The translations under genes and the position numbers were made by a program. The notes under the pieces are model-generated. The model saw only the letters and a program-made list of their open reading frames with translations, did not search any database and was not told the origin of the DNA. This document shows, one piece after another, positions 8,629-18,197 of a stretch of DNA of 42,284 nt. How positions within the stretch are numbered: position 1 is the stretch's first letter; each line of letters begins with the position of its first letter. The DNA lies in contig CAGP01000075.1 of the NCBI GenBank assembly GCA_000263275.1, positions 1 through 42,284 on the forward strand, in the 5' to 3' direction. The DNA comes from Helicobacter bizzozeronii CCUG 35545 (GTDB lineage Bacteria > Campylobacterota > Campylobacteria > Campylobacterales > Helicobacteraceae).

Positions 8629-10012
8629 TCAACCTCCGCGCAATGTTTTGATCGCCCTTTTGAGGCTCTCAACCAAGTAATCTATATCTTCTAAAGTATG
8701 GCTATAATGCAAACTCACACGCAACCAACCCGGTTTTTTCCCTCTCTCTTGCAAGGCTCTAAAACTGCTATCCTCAAGCCCCAAGAGATCATGCCCATAA
8801 GGTCCGGCACAACTACACCCCGCCCTTGTTTCAATGCCATAATCATAGCTGAGTAATTGCGCCAACGCATAGCAAGACACCCCGCTTGCATTGAAAGCCA
8901 CATTGGCTAGCCTTTGGGCTTGCAAATTGCCATAAATGCTAATAGCCGGAATCTGTTTCAAGGCATGTATAAAGACTTTAGAGAGCATGCTTTCGCGTGC
9001 TTTGATATAGGCTAGTCCTAACTCATTGCGTAATTGCAAAGCCAAAGCCGCCCTTAAAAGCTGGGTTAGACCATAAGTGCCAAACTCTTCTCTTAAATCC
9101 ACCGCATCGATGTATTCCTGATTGCTCCGACTCACATACTTGACCACCCCGCCCCCACTAAAGCTGGGGGGTAATTGCGTGTCGATGAGATTCTTTTTGA
9201 TCCCCAAAAGCCCACAAGCCCCCACCCCGCCTAAAAATTTATGGGCGGCTACAAAGCACGCATCAAATTTCAAATCCCCCAAATTCTGGTGGGGCGCAAA
9301 AGCGGCCAAATCAAAGGCTAGAGTTGCCTTGTATTGTTGGCAAAGTTTAGAGATGGACTCATAGGGGACAACAAGCCCGGTTACATTGGAAGCAGCCCCG
9401 ATAGAAACAATGGGGGTTTTGGCATGCTTTAAGGCTTCTTGCAAAGCCTGCTCTAAAGATGGCACATCAAATAAGCCCGCATCATTGAGTGGCAAGCGCA
9501 CCACCTCGCACAAACCCTCCCGCCAACTGATTTCATTAGAATGGTGCTCAAAGGGACCGATGATCACTTGTGGCAAGTCTGAGTCTTGTATTTGGAGCAA
9601 GTGCCTAGCCTTAGGGGGGATATAAACCCCCAAAATTTCTTGAAAACGCTTGATGGCATGGCTTGCCCCAAAACCACTCGTTAAGATCACAAAGTCCTCC
9701 CCTAGCCCCAAATTCTTTTTTAATGCTCTGCTTGCTGTGCAAATACACCTCTTGCATCCAATCTGCATGCTTGGAACACCCCGAGTGGGCGTTGGCATAA
9801 AAGGGTAAGAGCTTGGCTAGGCGTTTTTCAATCAGGGTGCTAGCCAGCCCTGAAGCCGTCCAATCAAAGTAATGCACGCCCTTTTTGAGCACCACGCTGG
9901 ATCGGATTTGGGTAAGTTGTTCTTGCTTGCTGGTGGGGGCTAAAAGGGGCGCAAAGATCGAGTCTAAAAACCTTTGGCTGGACTTAGGGGTCTTTAAAAG
10001 AGTTTGGGCCAT
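8629..10012 (-). CDS. Class V aminotransferase, cysteine desulfurase-like (one apparent frameshift)
   Basis: A PLP enzyme of the NifS/SufS superfamily. The PLP-binding lysine is in CFVAAHKFLGG, and a Cys-rich active loop ETRAGCSCAGPYGHD sits where SufS-type enzymes have their catalytic Cys. The N-terminal part (YFDWTASGLAST) matches the substrate-side loop. The reading breaks at the T6 run 9716-9721; with five, the frame continues as SIKKNLGLGEDFVILTSGFG, giving about 460 residues. H. pylori HP0405, a second NifS-like protein beside a HIT gene (HP0404), is the apparent counterpart. It is distinct from the housekeeping NifS paired with NifU. The start overlaps the HIT gene by 19 bases. Cysteine desulfuration is inferred, not proven. 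Confidence 0.85.
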
Positions 10013-10332
10013 GTGAGCTTGGCTCCCCCTAAGATATGGAAATGTAAATGGGGCACTTCTTGCCCGCCATCTGCGCCAATATTGGTAATAAGGCGGTACC
10101 CGCTCTCTTTGATCCCCAATTTGGCGACCACCTCCAAGATAAACGCGCTCATGCTAGCCATCAGCTCTGGGGTGGTGGCGTTGAAATCCTTCACGCCCAC
10201 TTTGGGGATCACCAACACATGGACCGGAGCTTTGGGGTTGATGTCCTCAAAGGCTAAAAACGCCTCATTTTCCAACACTTTTTGGCAAGGAATCTCCCCT
10301 GCTATGATCTTTTCAAATACATTTTTGGCCAC
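9994..10332 (-). CDS. HIT-family (HINT-like) nucleotide hydrolase
   Basis: 112 residues. The histidine triad appears as HLHFHILGG, with the family N-terminus (NVFEKIIAGEIPC) and VHVLVIPK in the middle. Such HINT proteins hydrolyse AMP-lysine or purine phosphoramidates in the cytoplasm. The start is GTG 10332 with AAGG about 9 bases upstream. It heads a minus-strand unit with the class V aminotransferase and the DUF3972 gene. Confidence 0.93.
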   Translation of the reverse strand: MAKNVFEKIIAGEIPCQKVLENEAFLAFEDINPKAPVHVLVIPKVGVKDFNATTPELMASMSAFILEVVAKLGIKESGYRLITNIGADGGQEVPHLHFHILGGAKLTWPKLF

Positions 10333-10359
10333 GCAAAACCTTTTTTATTAATTTGCCTT

Positions 10360-10395
10360 ATTATAGCTGAAACTAGCGGATTTGATAAGCCCTAG
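10360..10395 (-). promoter_or_regulatory. Promoter for the HIT gene
   Basis: On the minus strand TATAAT occupies 10365-10360 (AGCTATAATAAGG), 27 bases before the GTG start at 10332. No recognisable -35 box, as is usual in Helicobacter. Confidence 0.55.
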
Positions 10396-10440
10396 ATTTA
10401 AAACCGCTGGCTAAGGCAAAGGCACGATGGACAAAATTGT

Positions 10441-11417
10441 TTAATTCAGTGCAAAACGAATGGGCACATCGGGGAGTCGTTCATCATTGGGGTAATCTAA
10501 CCCGGCAATATCCCCGCAAGTTTCGCGCAAGGGCAAATTTGGGGGGGACTAAATCCCGCCTCAAATAGCTCACTTCAAAGACATTGCAAAAGAAGCGTTC
10601 TTGGATGTAGAAAAAATGCGTGCAACAATTATTGTAGTGTAGATGGATGGGCTGAAACGCTTGGTGGAATTTTTCCAAGATGGCGAGGTGTTGCTGGGTT
10701 TGTTTGAGTTTGCGCGGATCGCACCAGTGGAACTCAATGATGATTTGTGCAAAATATTTCTCTAAGACACTAAAATCCAATTTTTCAAAAATATCCCATT
10801 CAGCCCCCTCAATGTCAATTTGTAAAATATTGTGCAAGCTGGGATCAAAGCTGTGATCTTGCATGATTTGCTCTAGCGTGGTGGTTTGGTGATCACTTTG
10901 TGTGCCCACAAACTTTTTGTGGAAAAGGATATTAGGGTGCACATAGGGACCTTGATCAATGCTGGCATCATATTGGAGGACCAAGTAACCCATGTTGGCC
11001 ATCTCTAAATCCCAAGGGGATGATTCGCTCACCCCTAGCGAAATAGCCTTGGGTTGCTTCTCAGAATTGGGGGGGGGGGGACATCACATACCCGCCATCA
11101 CCCTGAGTGGCGATGCGGATCAAATTAGACATGGCAACCGGGCGCACTAAATTTAAATACGCGTCCATCATCTCCACGCAACTAGGACGCAAATCAATCA
11201 CGACTCGTGTTTTTGCATGCACGCCATCACTATTAATGAGGGCGGTGTGGAGCAAGACACGATCCTCAGGATGGCGCACACAACTTGCGATCATATGGCT
11301 CACTGACATTTTATATTCGAAATACTCGAGCCTGCGCTCTACACTCCCCAATAGCTTTTGTTTAAACCACTTTAAAGACTGCTGGATGCGCGCCAACAAA
11401 CCACTAACCTCACTCAT
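10441..11417 (-). CDS. FkbM-like methyltransferase with a C12 phase-variation tract
   Basis: After reconstruction this is a 324-residue protein. The N-terminal 90 residues include a helix-rich section and IATQGDGGYVM, the start of the SAM-binding region. Downstream come SPWDLEMANMGYLVLQYDAS and LQIDIEGAEWDIFEKL, typical of FkbM/Methyltransf_21-type enzymes. A run of 12 G on the plus strand (11069-11080; C12 on the coding strand) puts the gene out of frame as given; 11 would continue as NSEKQPKAISLGVSES. A second shift at the G7 run 10541-10547 hides the true end; with six, the protein ends YPNDERLPDVPIRFALN at 10441. AGGAGA precedes the ATG. Probable role: methylation of a surface glycan or lipid, phase-variable. 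Confidence 0.78.
11069..11080 (-). repeat. C12 homopolymer in a coding sequence (contingency tract)
   Basis: Twelve identical bases interrupt the methyltransferase frame near codon 115. The state shown is OFF; C11 would be ON. Tracts this long slip during replication in Helicobacter and switch surface-modifying genes. Confidence 0.7.
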
Positions 11418-11492
11418 CTATTCTCCTATTTGAACTTCTAAAAGGATTTATAGCAAAACTAACCTAATTTTCCCAGCTATAGGTGCAAAACC

Positions 11493-13691
11493 CTAAAACC
11501 GGTAGCTCAAATACGCCGTTACTGAACGCCCCGGGCCTGGTTCTCTGCCCGTAGGGCTGGTCTCTAAGCCTCTAAAGTAGTATGGCATCCCCAAGATATT
11601 ATTGACCTGCAAGCTCCCCACAATTTTATGCCGCCCGCTCTCCCAAAAGATTTGGCTTAACTGGATATTCCAAATCCAATACCAAGGCAAGAGCCCCACA
11701 CTATTACAACCATAAGACACGCCCTCTGCTTGGTGGGGATGGGTGGGGAAACAAGTGGTCTTTGATTGGGATTGGTTGAGCATAGAAGAATAAGCAGGGC
11801 TATAAAAATAACTGCTCAAACCCAAAGTGGTTTTTTTGTAGGTGTAGCGCATATCCAAAATGAATTGGTGCGGGCTGACATAGGGTAATTGCTTGCCCTT
11901 GAGATCAAAAGAGGATGAAAACCCTTCAAGACTACCCCACACATGACTACTCACAAGCGCATTAATGTAGGTATAAGCCAAATGCAACTGCAGGCCTCTA
12001 ATAGGGGCGTAGTCAAGTTCTAATTCCAAGCCCTGAGAGCGGGCGTTAATGGGTTGGTTACTCCCCCAAGCGTAGTAATTGTGGGCAAAAATAAGAAAAT
12101 AGGTGGCATTGAGGCTGAGTTGGTTTTGATAGGCATAGCGTGAGCCGATCTCAATTTGATTAAAAATCTGGGTGCTTGGGCTGAAGGGTTCGACCATACG
12201 CTCTTGTGGCGGGATAAAACTACGGCGGTAATTGGCATATAAGAGCCAATCTGTTAAGGGCTTATAACCGATATTAAATGCCGGACTCCACACACTTTGG
12301 TGTATTTTGTAGATGGTGTCTTTTGGTGCAAGTTGGTCATTTAAAAAGGTGTAGCGCAATCCGGGGGCTAGGGTGAGTTTGCCTTGCAAAAACTCCATTT
12401 TATCGCTCACATAAGCACCCAGATAGCGATCCAATAATTCAGGGTTATTGCTCAGTGTGGGGTTTTGGGCGCACTGCTTGTTTTTAAAGGCGTGGCAAAT
12501 AGATTGAGTTAGCTTGATGTCATTCATCATCAAGCGCATGCCCACTTGCAGGGTTTGCTGGAGCTTTTTACTAGAGATGTTTAAATGCAGGTTAGGTTCT
12601 AGGGCATTGAGCGTGAAATACCCCTTGCGTTGGGTGGTGAAAAACCCCGCATAATTGTCATTTGTATAAACAAGCCCTCTAGCCGGGTTGCTATTGGCAT
12701 TTAAATAATTAGAATCCCATTGGAAGGCGCTTTGCATTTTATGCCCAAAGTAGGTGAGGCTAAAATCCCCATTTATCTTGCCCTTAAAAGAACTTTGATA
12801 AATCGCACTCCAGCGCATCGCCTCCGCACTCTTGGTGTTATAGGGGCGATCGTTTTGGAAATAGTTTTGGGCGTAAGCCTGTGGACTCAAAGACCCCGGA
12901 TCGTGTAAAGAAAATTTATAATATTGGAAAGAAGCCGTGAGTTTGTTATCAGGGTTGATCTGGTAAATCCCATCAAATAAATAATTTTGAATCGTTGTGG
13001 GGCTGTGGTATCTAAAACCCTGCCCGGTTATGAAATTGGCTTGCGCTTGCACCCCCACAAACCGGTTAAACATGCCCCCCGATCGCAAATAAGTGTTGTA
13101 TAAAAAGCTATTGCCCACATTTTTACTAAAAGAAAAAGGCGAGATGAAATTTTTTAGCGAACGCTCCCAAAAGGTTACCCGCTGGGTGATTTGGTTAGTC
13201 CATTCTTTTGCAATGGGTTTAGTGCTAATATTGATCACGCCCCCAAAGGCATTGGGGCCATATTGCACACCCTGCCCCCCCTTGATCACGCTGATTTGAT
13301 CGCCCATCTGCAAAGTCGCGGGGAAAATAAAAAGCCCGATGAGTCCATAGGGTGCGGCCTCTAGGGGGATATGATTGAGCAAGACAAGTCCGCCACGCCC
13401 ATACCCCCCACCCAAACCCCGCATGGAAAAACTGGGCATCGCCCCCACACCTGTGGCGTTAAAAACACGCACCCCCGGGACATTTTGCAAGGCTTGCTCT
13501 AGGGTTTGATTAGCTTGCAAGGTGAGTTGGGGGTTAGAAATTAAAGTATAACTGCCTAAGTGATCCTTAACTTCTAAAGCGTGCCCATCTAGGGGTGCTT
13601 TGTGGCGTATCTGCGTGCGCTGTTTGGATTTTGAGGCGTGCAAGCCACACACGACAAAACAAGCAACACCAACCAAAACAGCCTTTTTCAT
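11493..13691 (-). CDS. TonB-dependent outer-membrane receptor (FecA-like)
   Basis: 732 residues. The protein has a signal peptide (MKKAVLVGVACFVVCGLHA) and then a plug domain with TLEQALQNVPGVRV, FSMRGLGGGYGRGG and VIKGGQGVQYGPNAFGGVIN. A 22-strand-type barrel follows, ending AYLSYRF with terminal Phe. This is the FecA/siderophore receptor family that imports ferric chelates, haem or nickel using TonB-ExbBD. H. pylori has several FecA copies, one regulated by NikR; substrate cannot be assigned here. It has its own extended -10 promoter and AGGAG 6 bases before the ATG. No tracts or frame breaks occur in 2.2 kb. Confidence 0.9.
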   Translation of the reverse strand: MKKAVLVGVACFVVCGLHASKSKQRTQIRHKAPLDGHALEVKDHLGSYTLISNPQLTLQANQTLEQALQNVPGVRVFNATGVGAMPSFSMRGLGGGYGRGGLVLLNHIPLEAAPYGLIGLFIFPATLQMGDQISVIKGGQGVQYGPNAFGGVINISTKPIAKEWTNQITQRVTFWERSLKNFISPFSFSKNVGNSFLYNTYLRSGGMFNRFVGVQAQANFITGQGFRYHSPTTIQNYLFDGIYQINPDNKLTASFQYYKFSLHDPGSLSPQAYAQNYFQNDRPYNTKSAEAMRWSAIYQSSFKGKINGDFSLTYFGHKMQSAFQWDSNYLNANSNPARGLVYTNDNYAGFFTTQRKGYFTLNALEPNLHLNISSKKLQQTLQVGMRLMMNDIKLTQSICHAFKNKQCAQNPTLSNNPELLDRYLGAYVSDKMEFLQGKLTLAPGLRYTFLNDQLAPKDTIYKIHQSVWSPAFNIGYKPLTDWLLYANYRRSFIPPQERMVEPFSPSTQIFNQIEIGSRYAYQNQLSLNATYFLIFAHNYYAWGSNQPINARSQGLELELDYAPIRGLQLHLAYTYINALVSSHVWGSLEGFSSSFDLKGKQLPYVSPHQFILDMRYTYKKTTLGLSSYFYSPAYSSMLNQSQSKTTCFPTHPHQAEGVSYGCNSVGLLPWYWIWNIQLSQIFWESGRHKIVGSLQVNNILGMPYYFRGLETSPTGREPGPGRSVTAYLSYRF

Positions 13692-13719
13692 CTTCTCCTA
13701 GGGGTTTTAATATGGCACG

Positions 13720-13750
13720 ATTATAGCAAAACAAAAACACAATCTATCTA
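13720..13750 (-). promoter_or_regulatory. Extended -10 promoter for the TonB-dependent receptor
   Basis: TTGCTATAATCG on the minus strand (TATAAT at 13725-13720) lies 28 bases before the ATG at 13691; TTGTGT sits at about -35 distance. A Fur or NikR site may overlap but I see no clear dyad. Confidence 0.55.
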
Positions 13751-13780
13751 GGCGTGTTGGTTGGGTTTTACAACTAAAAC

Positions 13781-13798
13781 CCCTAGCAGAAACTAGGG
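13781..13798 (-). terminator. Weak terminator-like hairpin after the 13871-14329 gene
   Basis: CCCTAG (13781-13786) pairs with CTAGGG (13793-13798), and on the minus strand is followed by GTTTTAG. A second hairpin GCTAGC/GCTAGC lies just upstream (about 13799-13816). The short U-run makes it a weak rho-independent terminator. Confidence 0.4.
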
Positions 13799-13870
13799 CT
13801 AGCTTGTGCGCTAGCCTTGTGGTTTGAGGTTGGGGTTAGGTGCTAGAGTTTGGTATTATAAACTAGCACA

Positions 13871-14329
13871 TTATCCGATTACAACATGAGTTCTGACAAT
13901 CCCCTCAGCATTCACTTTTTTATAGCGGTTATCATAGGGCTTTGCAAATATTCTAAGATCGCTATGGACAAGATGAAAGAGACCATCAAAATAATTACGA
14001 TTTTTTCCAGCACTCTCTGCAAACCAAGCGTTTGGGCGGACTAAAGCATCGGCAATTTCATAGACTTTACTTTTGGCAAGCTCTAGGAAGTGTTGGTAAC
14101 GCTCAATTTCCCCTAAACCAATACGCATATTGATTGCCCTTGCCAAACTTAAGCTGTATAAAAAGCTTAGAAACACTCTGTGGTGTCTGCAATGCAAGGC
14201 GACAAATTCCTGCAATTTCAGGCATTCCATGAGTCTATCCATAAGCTCTATAGACTGCTCGACTGCTAACTCAAAATCCTCTAAGCCATCTCTACCCTCG
14301 TAAGGTAGGTCATCGGTTGAAGGGCTCAA
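13871..14329 (-). CDS. Hypothetical protein, all-helical
   Basis: 152 residues from TTG 14329; no ATG exists near the start and later internal ATGs would remove conserved-looking sequence, so the start is uncertain. Composition is helical with no signal peptide or membrane segment; His and aromatic residues cluster in FVALHCRHHRVFLSFLYSLSL. It lies 23 bases after the phase-variable Sel1 gene on the same strand and is probably translated from the same transcript. I do not recognise the family. Confidence 0.55.
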   Translation of the reverse strand: MSPSTDDLPYEGRDGLEDFELAVEQSIELMDRLMECLKLQEFVALHCRHHRVFLSFLYSLSLARAINMRIGLGEIERYQHFLELAKSKVYEIADALVRPNAWFAESAGKNRNYFDGLFHLVHSDLRIFAKPYDNRYKKVNAEGIVRTHVVIG

Positions 14330-14352
14330 GCCCCTAGCGCATTTGCCACTGC

Positions 14353-15603
14353 CTAACTTCGCCCCTTGTTAAGGTAGGCGTTGCACTGCTCCTCTCTTTC
14401 TTCCGTTGTTGCTCTGCCTAGCATACTTGTATTAAAAAAACGAGCCAAATAGCTATACCCGTCCGCATAACCCAAATCGATAGCTTTTTGAAAAAAGGGG
14501 ATACTCTCTTGGTTGTCAAAGCCCGCAACTTCTTTAAACGCCAAACCTAAAAGTGCGCGAGCCTCCCCATCGCCCCTCTCAGCTTGGGGTTTTAAAAGCC
14601 TAATGGCTTGGTTGTAATACTCCTTTGCCCTATCCTCATCCTCGTATTGAAACATTTCCCCTAGTGCAAAATACCCCCTCCCCTCGCCTAAGCTGACCGC
14701 TTTTTCAAAGAGCTCTTTAGCCTTTTGCTCACAACCAAAAACGCTTTTATCTTTAAAGACTTGGCAAGCCTTGAGGATTTCTAAATAATCCTCACTTTCT
14801 ACATCGTCATTCAAAGGCTTAAGCGCATTAATCACCTCTTGCCCGCTAATCACCTCCCCACTCCCATACTCCAGTATTTGCGTGTCCCCATTTTCCATAT
14901 ACAGCTTGCCCAGTTCCACCATTGCCCCCACTGAGCCTAACTCAATCGCCTTTTCAAAACAACGCATAGCGACATGGTTATCCGGGTATAAAACGATGCC
15001 CTCCACTGCCATTTTGCCTAACTCTAGCCAAGCTCCAGCACTCCCCAAGTCTTTAGCCTTCATGTAATCTTGAAAAGCTTGCAGGGTGTTAGACCCATAT
15101 TTCCATAAGGGTTTGACTTGCGGGGTGTTATCACCGGGCGTAGATTCAGTCTGTGAGGTTTTGGGGGTTTCTTGGCTAGGGTTTGGAGGTGTGTTTTTAA
15201 ACCAAGATTGGTGGTTTTGGAGAGCTTCTAATAACATCTCTAAATCCTCCAAAGATTTAGACAATCTGCCTGCGTTTTCTAAAGTTTGTGTGCCTTCTGT
15301 GGCGTGGCTTAGGGCGTTTAAATGGGTGCTTGTTTTGACTTTGAGTTTTTTAAATTGCGCTAGGGCATCTTCTAACTCTGTGTCGTCCTCTGCGTTTTGG
15401 TGGTAAGCCTCTTCTAGGGCTTTGTTAAACGCGTTGAATGTGTCTAAGAGTTGGCTAAACTTGGTGCTTAAATCGTTAATTTCCTCTTGGAGGGCATCAC
15501 CCCCCCCCCCCCCCCAACCATCTTGGGCTAGAGATAAAAACAAGCGATGCGCGCGCTTGGTGGCTTTGAGTTGCTGGGTGAGCTGGTTTAATGTGTTTTG
15601 CAT
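14353..15603 (-). CDS. Sel1-repeat protein with an in-frame G16 tract
   Basis: 416 residues from ATG 15603, chosen because AAGGAG stands 7 bases upstream. The N-terminal 140 residues are coiled coil (LNQLTQQLKATKRAHRLFLSL; then LQEEINDLSTKFSQLLDTF), followed by a Pro/Thr/Ser linker. At least four Sel1/TPR-like units follow, such as AMRCFEKAIELGSVGAMVEL and AKELFEKAVSLGEGRGYFAL. Unlike the secreted Hcp beta-lactamase-like Sel1 proteins of H. pylori, it has no signal peptide and no paired Cys per repeat. A run of 16 G (coding strand) near codon 25 encodes WGGGGGD and is in frame as given. Likely a scaffold or effector-type protein; function unknown. Confidence 0.8.
   Translation of the reverse strand: MQNTLNQLTQQLKATKRAHRLFLSLAQDGWGGGGGDALQEEINDLSTKFSQLLDTFNAFNKALEEAYHQNAEDDTELEDALAQFKKLKVKTSTHLNALSHATEGTQTLENAGRLSKSLEDLEMLLEALQNHQSWFKNTPPNPSQETPKTSQTESTPGDNTPQVKPLWKYGSNTLQAFQDYMKAKDLGSAGAWLELGKMAVEGIVLYPDNHVAMRCFEKAIELGSVGAMVELGKLYMENGDTQILEYGSGEVISGQEVINALKPLNDDVESEDYLEILKACQVFKDKSVFGCEQKAKELFEKAVSLGEGRGYFALGEMFQYEDEDRAKEYYNQAIRLLKPQAERGDGEARALLGLAFKEVAGFDNQESIPFFQKAIDLGYADGYSYLARFFNTSMLGRATTEEREEQCNAYLNKGRS
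15500..15515 (-). repeat. G16 homopolymer in a coding sequence (contingency tract)
   Basis: Sixteen C on the plus strand, G16 on the coding strand, about 25 codons into the Sel1-repeat gene. G16 is in frame (ON); loss or gain of one or two bases would truncate the protein within a few dozen codons. Confidence 0.8.
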
Positions 15604-15672
15604 AAAGTCTCCTTGTGTCAAAAATAGCGGGTATAATAACATGAAAATAGATTTGATAGCAAGAGGGTTAAT

Positions 15673-16242
15673 GTGCTTTTAGGCATTGATGAGGCGGGGC
15701 GGGGGTGTTGGTGTGGTTCGCTATTTGTGGCGGGGGTGGGCTGTGATCAGGCTGTCGCCCATGAATTTGTATCTTTGGGGCTTAAAGAGAGCAAACAACT
15801 CAGCAGAGCCAAACGCTTTGAATGGGCTACACGGATAACCCAAGATACACGCATTGCTAGCGTGGTGGTGGCTAAAAGTGCGTTAGAGATCGATAACAAG
15901 GGCTTGAGTGTGTGCATGCAAGAGGCGATCACGCAGATTATTCTGGGCTTGAGCACTATTAAGCATGTGCGCCTAGATGGGAACACGCTTTTTAAACTGG
16001 AATTTTTGCATTTAGAGAGTTTTGAGGCTATCATTAAGGGCGATGATAAAATCCCCCAAATTGGCATGGCCTCAATCTTGGCTAAGGCACATAAGGATCA
16101 AGAGATGCTAGCCCTAGATGAACTCTACCCAAAGTATGGCTTTGCCAAACATTGTGGCTATGGCACGCGCGCACACGCCCTAGCCATCACCCAGCATGGA
16201 TTGATTAAAGAGCACCGCAAGAGTTTTAAATTTGGTCCCTAA
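15673..16242 (+). CDS. rnhB: Ribonuclease HII
   Basis: 189 residues. The enzyme cleaves RNA in RNA-DNA hybrids and single ribonucleotides in DNA. The catalytic core LGIDEAGRG opens the protein (Asp-Glu pair), with the second acidic motif in HVRLDGNTLF and the third around AKAHKDQEM; GYGTRAH follows as in the family. It starts at GTG 15673; the ATG two bases earlier is in another frame. Divergent from the Sel1 gene. Somewhat shorter than H. pylori RnhB but complete in motifs. Confidence 0.92.
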   Translation: MLLGIDEAGRGCWCGSLFVAGVGCDQAVAHEFVSLGLKESKQLSRAKRFEWATRITQDTRIASVVVAKSALEIDNKGLSVCMQEAITQIILGLSTIKHVRLDGNTLFKLEFLHLESFEAIIKGDDKIPQIGMASILAKAHKDQEMLALDELYPKYGFAKHCGYGTRAHALAITQHGLIKEHRKSFKFGP

Positions 16243-16264
16243 CCCCCGCCCCGCTTTGTTAGGG
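16237..16264 (+). other. Inverted repeat over the rnhB stop codon
   Basis: CCCTAAC (16237-16243) and GTTAGGG (16258-16264) form a perfect 7-bp stem with a 14-base C-rich loop. It could terminate rnhB transcription, but no U-run follows. Confidence 0.35.
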
Positions 16265-16279
16265 TAAAAATGTTAAAAT
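16250..16279 (+). promoter_or_regulatory. Promoter for the crdR-like gene
   Basis: TGTTAAAATG contains a -10 box TAAAAT (16274-16279), 31 bases before the ATG at 16311. Confidence 0.4.
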
Positions 16280-16310
16280 GCTTTTTCTAATCTAATTAAA
16301 GTAGGTGGTT

Positions 16311-16971
16311 ATGGGAAGAGCGCATAAAGGCAGGCTGTTTTTATTAGAAGATGATCCCCTCTTGCACCACATGGTGGCAGAATTTTTAGAGCAAAGCGGT
16401 TTTGAGGTGCGTGGGGCTTATGATGGCGATCGGGCTTTGGAGATTTTAAATCAAGAAGTTTTTGATCTGTGGTTGCTAGATATTCAGGTGCCCGGGCTGG
16501 ACAGCTTTGAGGCCTTGCAAATCTTGCGCCAGTCCCACATTAACACGCCCGCAATCTTTATTAGCGTGCTCAAAGACATGGCTTCTTTAAAAAAAGGCTT
16601 TTCATCTAGGGGCTAGCGACTACCTCAAAAAGCCCTTTGATTTGGAAGAGTTGCTGATTCGCATTGAACGGCTTTTAATCGTCCAAAAGGTCGCAATTAA
16701 TGCGGATTGTTTTTACGAACAGGGGCACTTGGTGCGCCAAGATCAAAGTTTTATTTTGAGCGCCAAAGAAAAGCAACTTTTAGAATTTTTCTTGCACCAC
16801 AAAAACCAAATCCTCCCTAACGACCAAATTATCGCCAATGTTTGGAGCTATGAGGGCAGTGTGGATCATTCCACCCTGCGCACCCACATTAAAAACCTAC
16901 GCAAATTATTAGGCAAGGAGCATATCCAAAATATCAAGGGCTTGGGCTATTGTTTTAAGGCATGCGTATGA
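16311..16971 (+). CDS. crdR: OmpR-family response regulator, CrdR-like (one apparent frameshift)
   Basis: The receiver domain has the acidic pair in FLLEDDPLL, the phospho-acceptor Asp in LWLLDIQVPG and a Lys in DYLKKPFDLEEL. The C-terminal part is a winged-helix DNA-binding domain (LSAKEKQLLEFFLHHKNQIL; STLRTHIKNLRKLLG; IKGLGYCF). The frame breaks after the receiver domain; six instead of seven A at 16589-16595 gives SLKKAFHLGASDYLKKPFD, close to my recollection of H. pylori CrdR (HP1365), about 219 residues. It is coupled to a histidine kinase by ATGA. In H. pylori CrdRS responds to copper and nitrosative stress; here that role is inferred. AGGTGG precedes the ATG. Confidence 0.8.
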
Positions 16972-18189
16972 AACTCAATACTTACGAAAAGCAATCGCTG
17001 AGGAGTTTTTTAGGGCTGTATTTGGGCTCTTCCTTTGTGCTCATGGTGGTGATTGCCCTTTTGTTTGTCGCCTATGCTAAAAACTTGCTCTTGGAGAACA
17101 CTAAAATACGCCTCCAAGATCAAACAAACAAGATCACCCAAGATGTGATCGAGGCGCACATGCAAGCCATTGATGAGCCCTTTAAGACCCTAGCCCACAA
17201 GCATAGCCATGCGCGTTTTGTGCTCTTGGATCGCCATAATCGGGTGCTTTTTAATTACCACTTTGGGAATGCGACCAGCTTGACCTTTTTTTAGCCAAGC
17301 GACCCATTTCCCTTCATTTTGGGATAAGAATAATACCTTCTACTTGGTGGATAATAAGACTTTCGGGCATTTGGGCGTGCATTTTGTGATTGTGCAAGAA
17401 GATCACACCCGTAATCTCTTTGCCCCGCTTTACAAACAGGTTTTGTTGGTGTTCTTGTGTGCCTTTGTGTGCGTGGGGGGGATTGCCATTTTTCTAGCCC
17501 AACTCTTTTTAAAGCCCCTTAAAGATGAGGTGGCGCGCATCGATGCCTTTAGTAAGGATATCGCTCACGAGCTCAACACGCCCATTGCCACGCTCTTAAT
17601 GGGGGCTAAGGCTTTACTCAAAGTGGAGGATAACCCCAAAACACGGGGGATTTTAATGAGCGCCCAACGCATTTATTATCTTTACCACCAACTTGCCTAT
17701 ATCTTTATGGAGGATTTACGCCATGAAGAAGCGCATTTGCTGGACTTGCAAAGTCTCATTTCTGGGCAAATCACCTCCTTTGAGCAGATGGCAAGTTTTT
17801 ACAAACTCACTTTAAGCCACGATCTCAAGCCTAAGACCTTAAAAGCATGTGAGGAAGATATCGTAACTTTGGTGGGGAATTTATTGATGAATGCGATCAA
17901 GTATAACCAGCCGCATGGATTTGTGCATGTTTGCTTGGATCGCGATTTGATCATCACCAATAGCGGGCGGGCTATCCCCCCCCATAAAATCGAGGAGCTC
18001 ACACGGCGTTATACCCGTATTGAGGGGCACACACATGGCTATGGGATCGGCTTGGATTTAGTCCGCAGGATTTGTAATCGCTATGGCTTTGCCCTAGAGA
18101 TCACTAGCACCCCCAGCCCCACCCAACCTAACCAATATGAAAATACTTTTAAAGTGATCTTGGACAAACCCACTCAAGGTTTAAATTAG
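16968..18189 (+). CDS. crdS: Sensor histidine kinase, CrdS-like (one apparent frameshift)
   Basis: Architecture: transmembrane helix at about residues 15-40 (GLYLGSSFVLMVVIALLFVA), a periplasmic sensor segment of roughly 100 residues, a second transmembrane helix (VLLVFLCAFVCVGGIAIFL), then the dimerisation domain with phospho-His in DIAHELNTPIATL. The ATPase domain follows with N-box NLLMNAIKYN and G-box GYGIGLDLVRR. The reading is interrupted inside the sensor domain at the T7 run 17286-17292; six gives TFFSQATHFPSFWDKNN and about 406 residues. The ATG overlaps the response-regulator stop. Signal unknown; copper or NO response is inferred from the CrdRS resemblance. Confidence 0.8.
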
Positions 18190-18197
18190 ATCAATGG

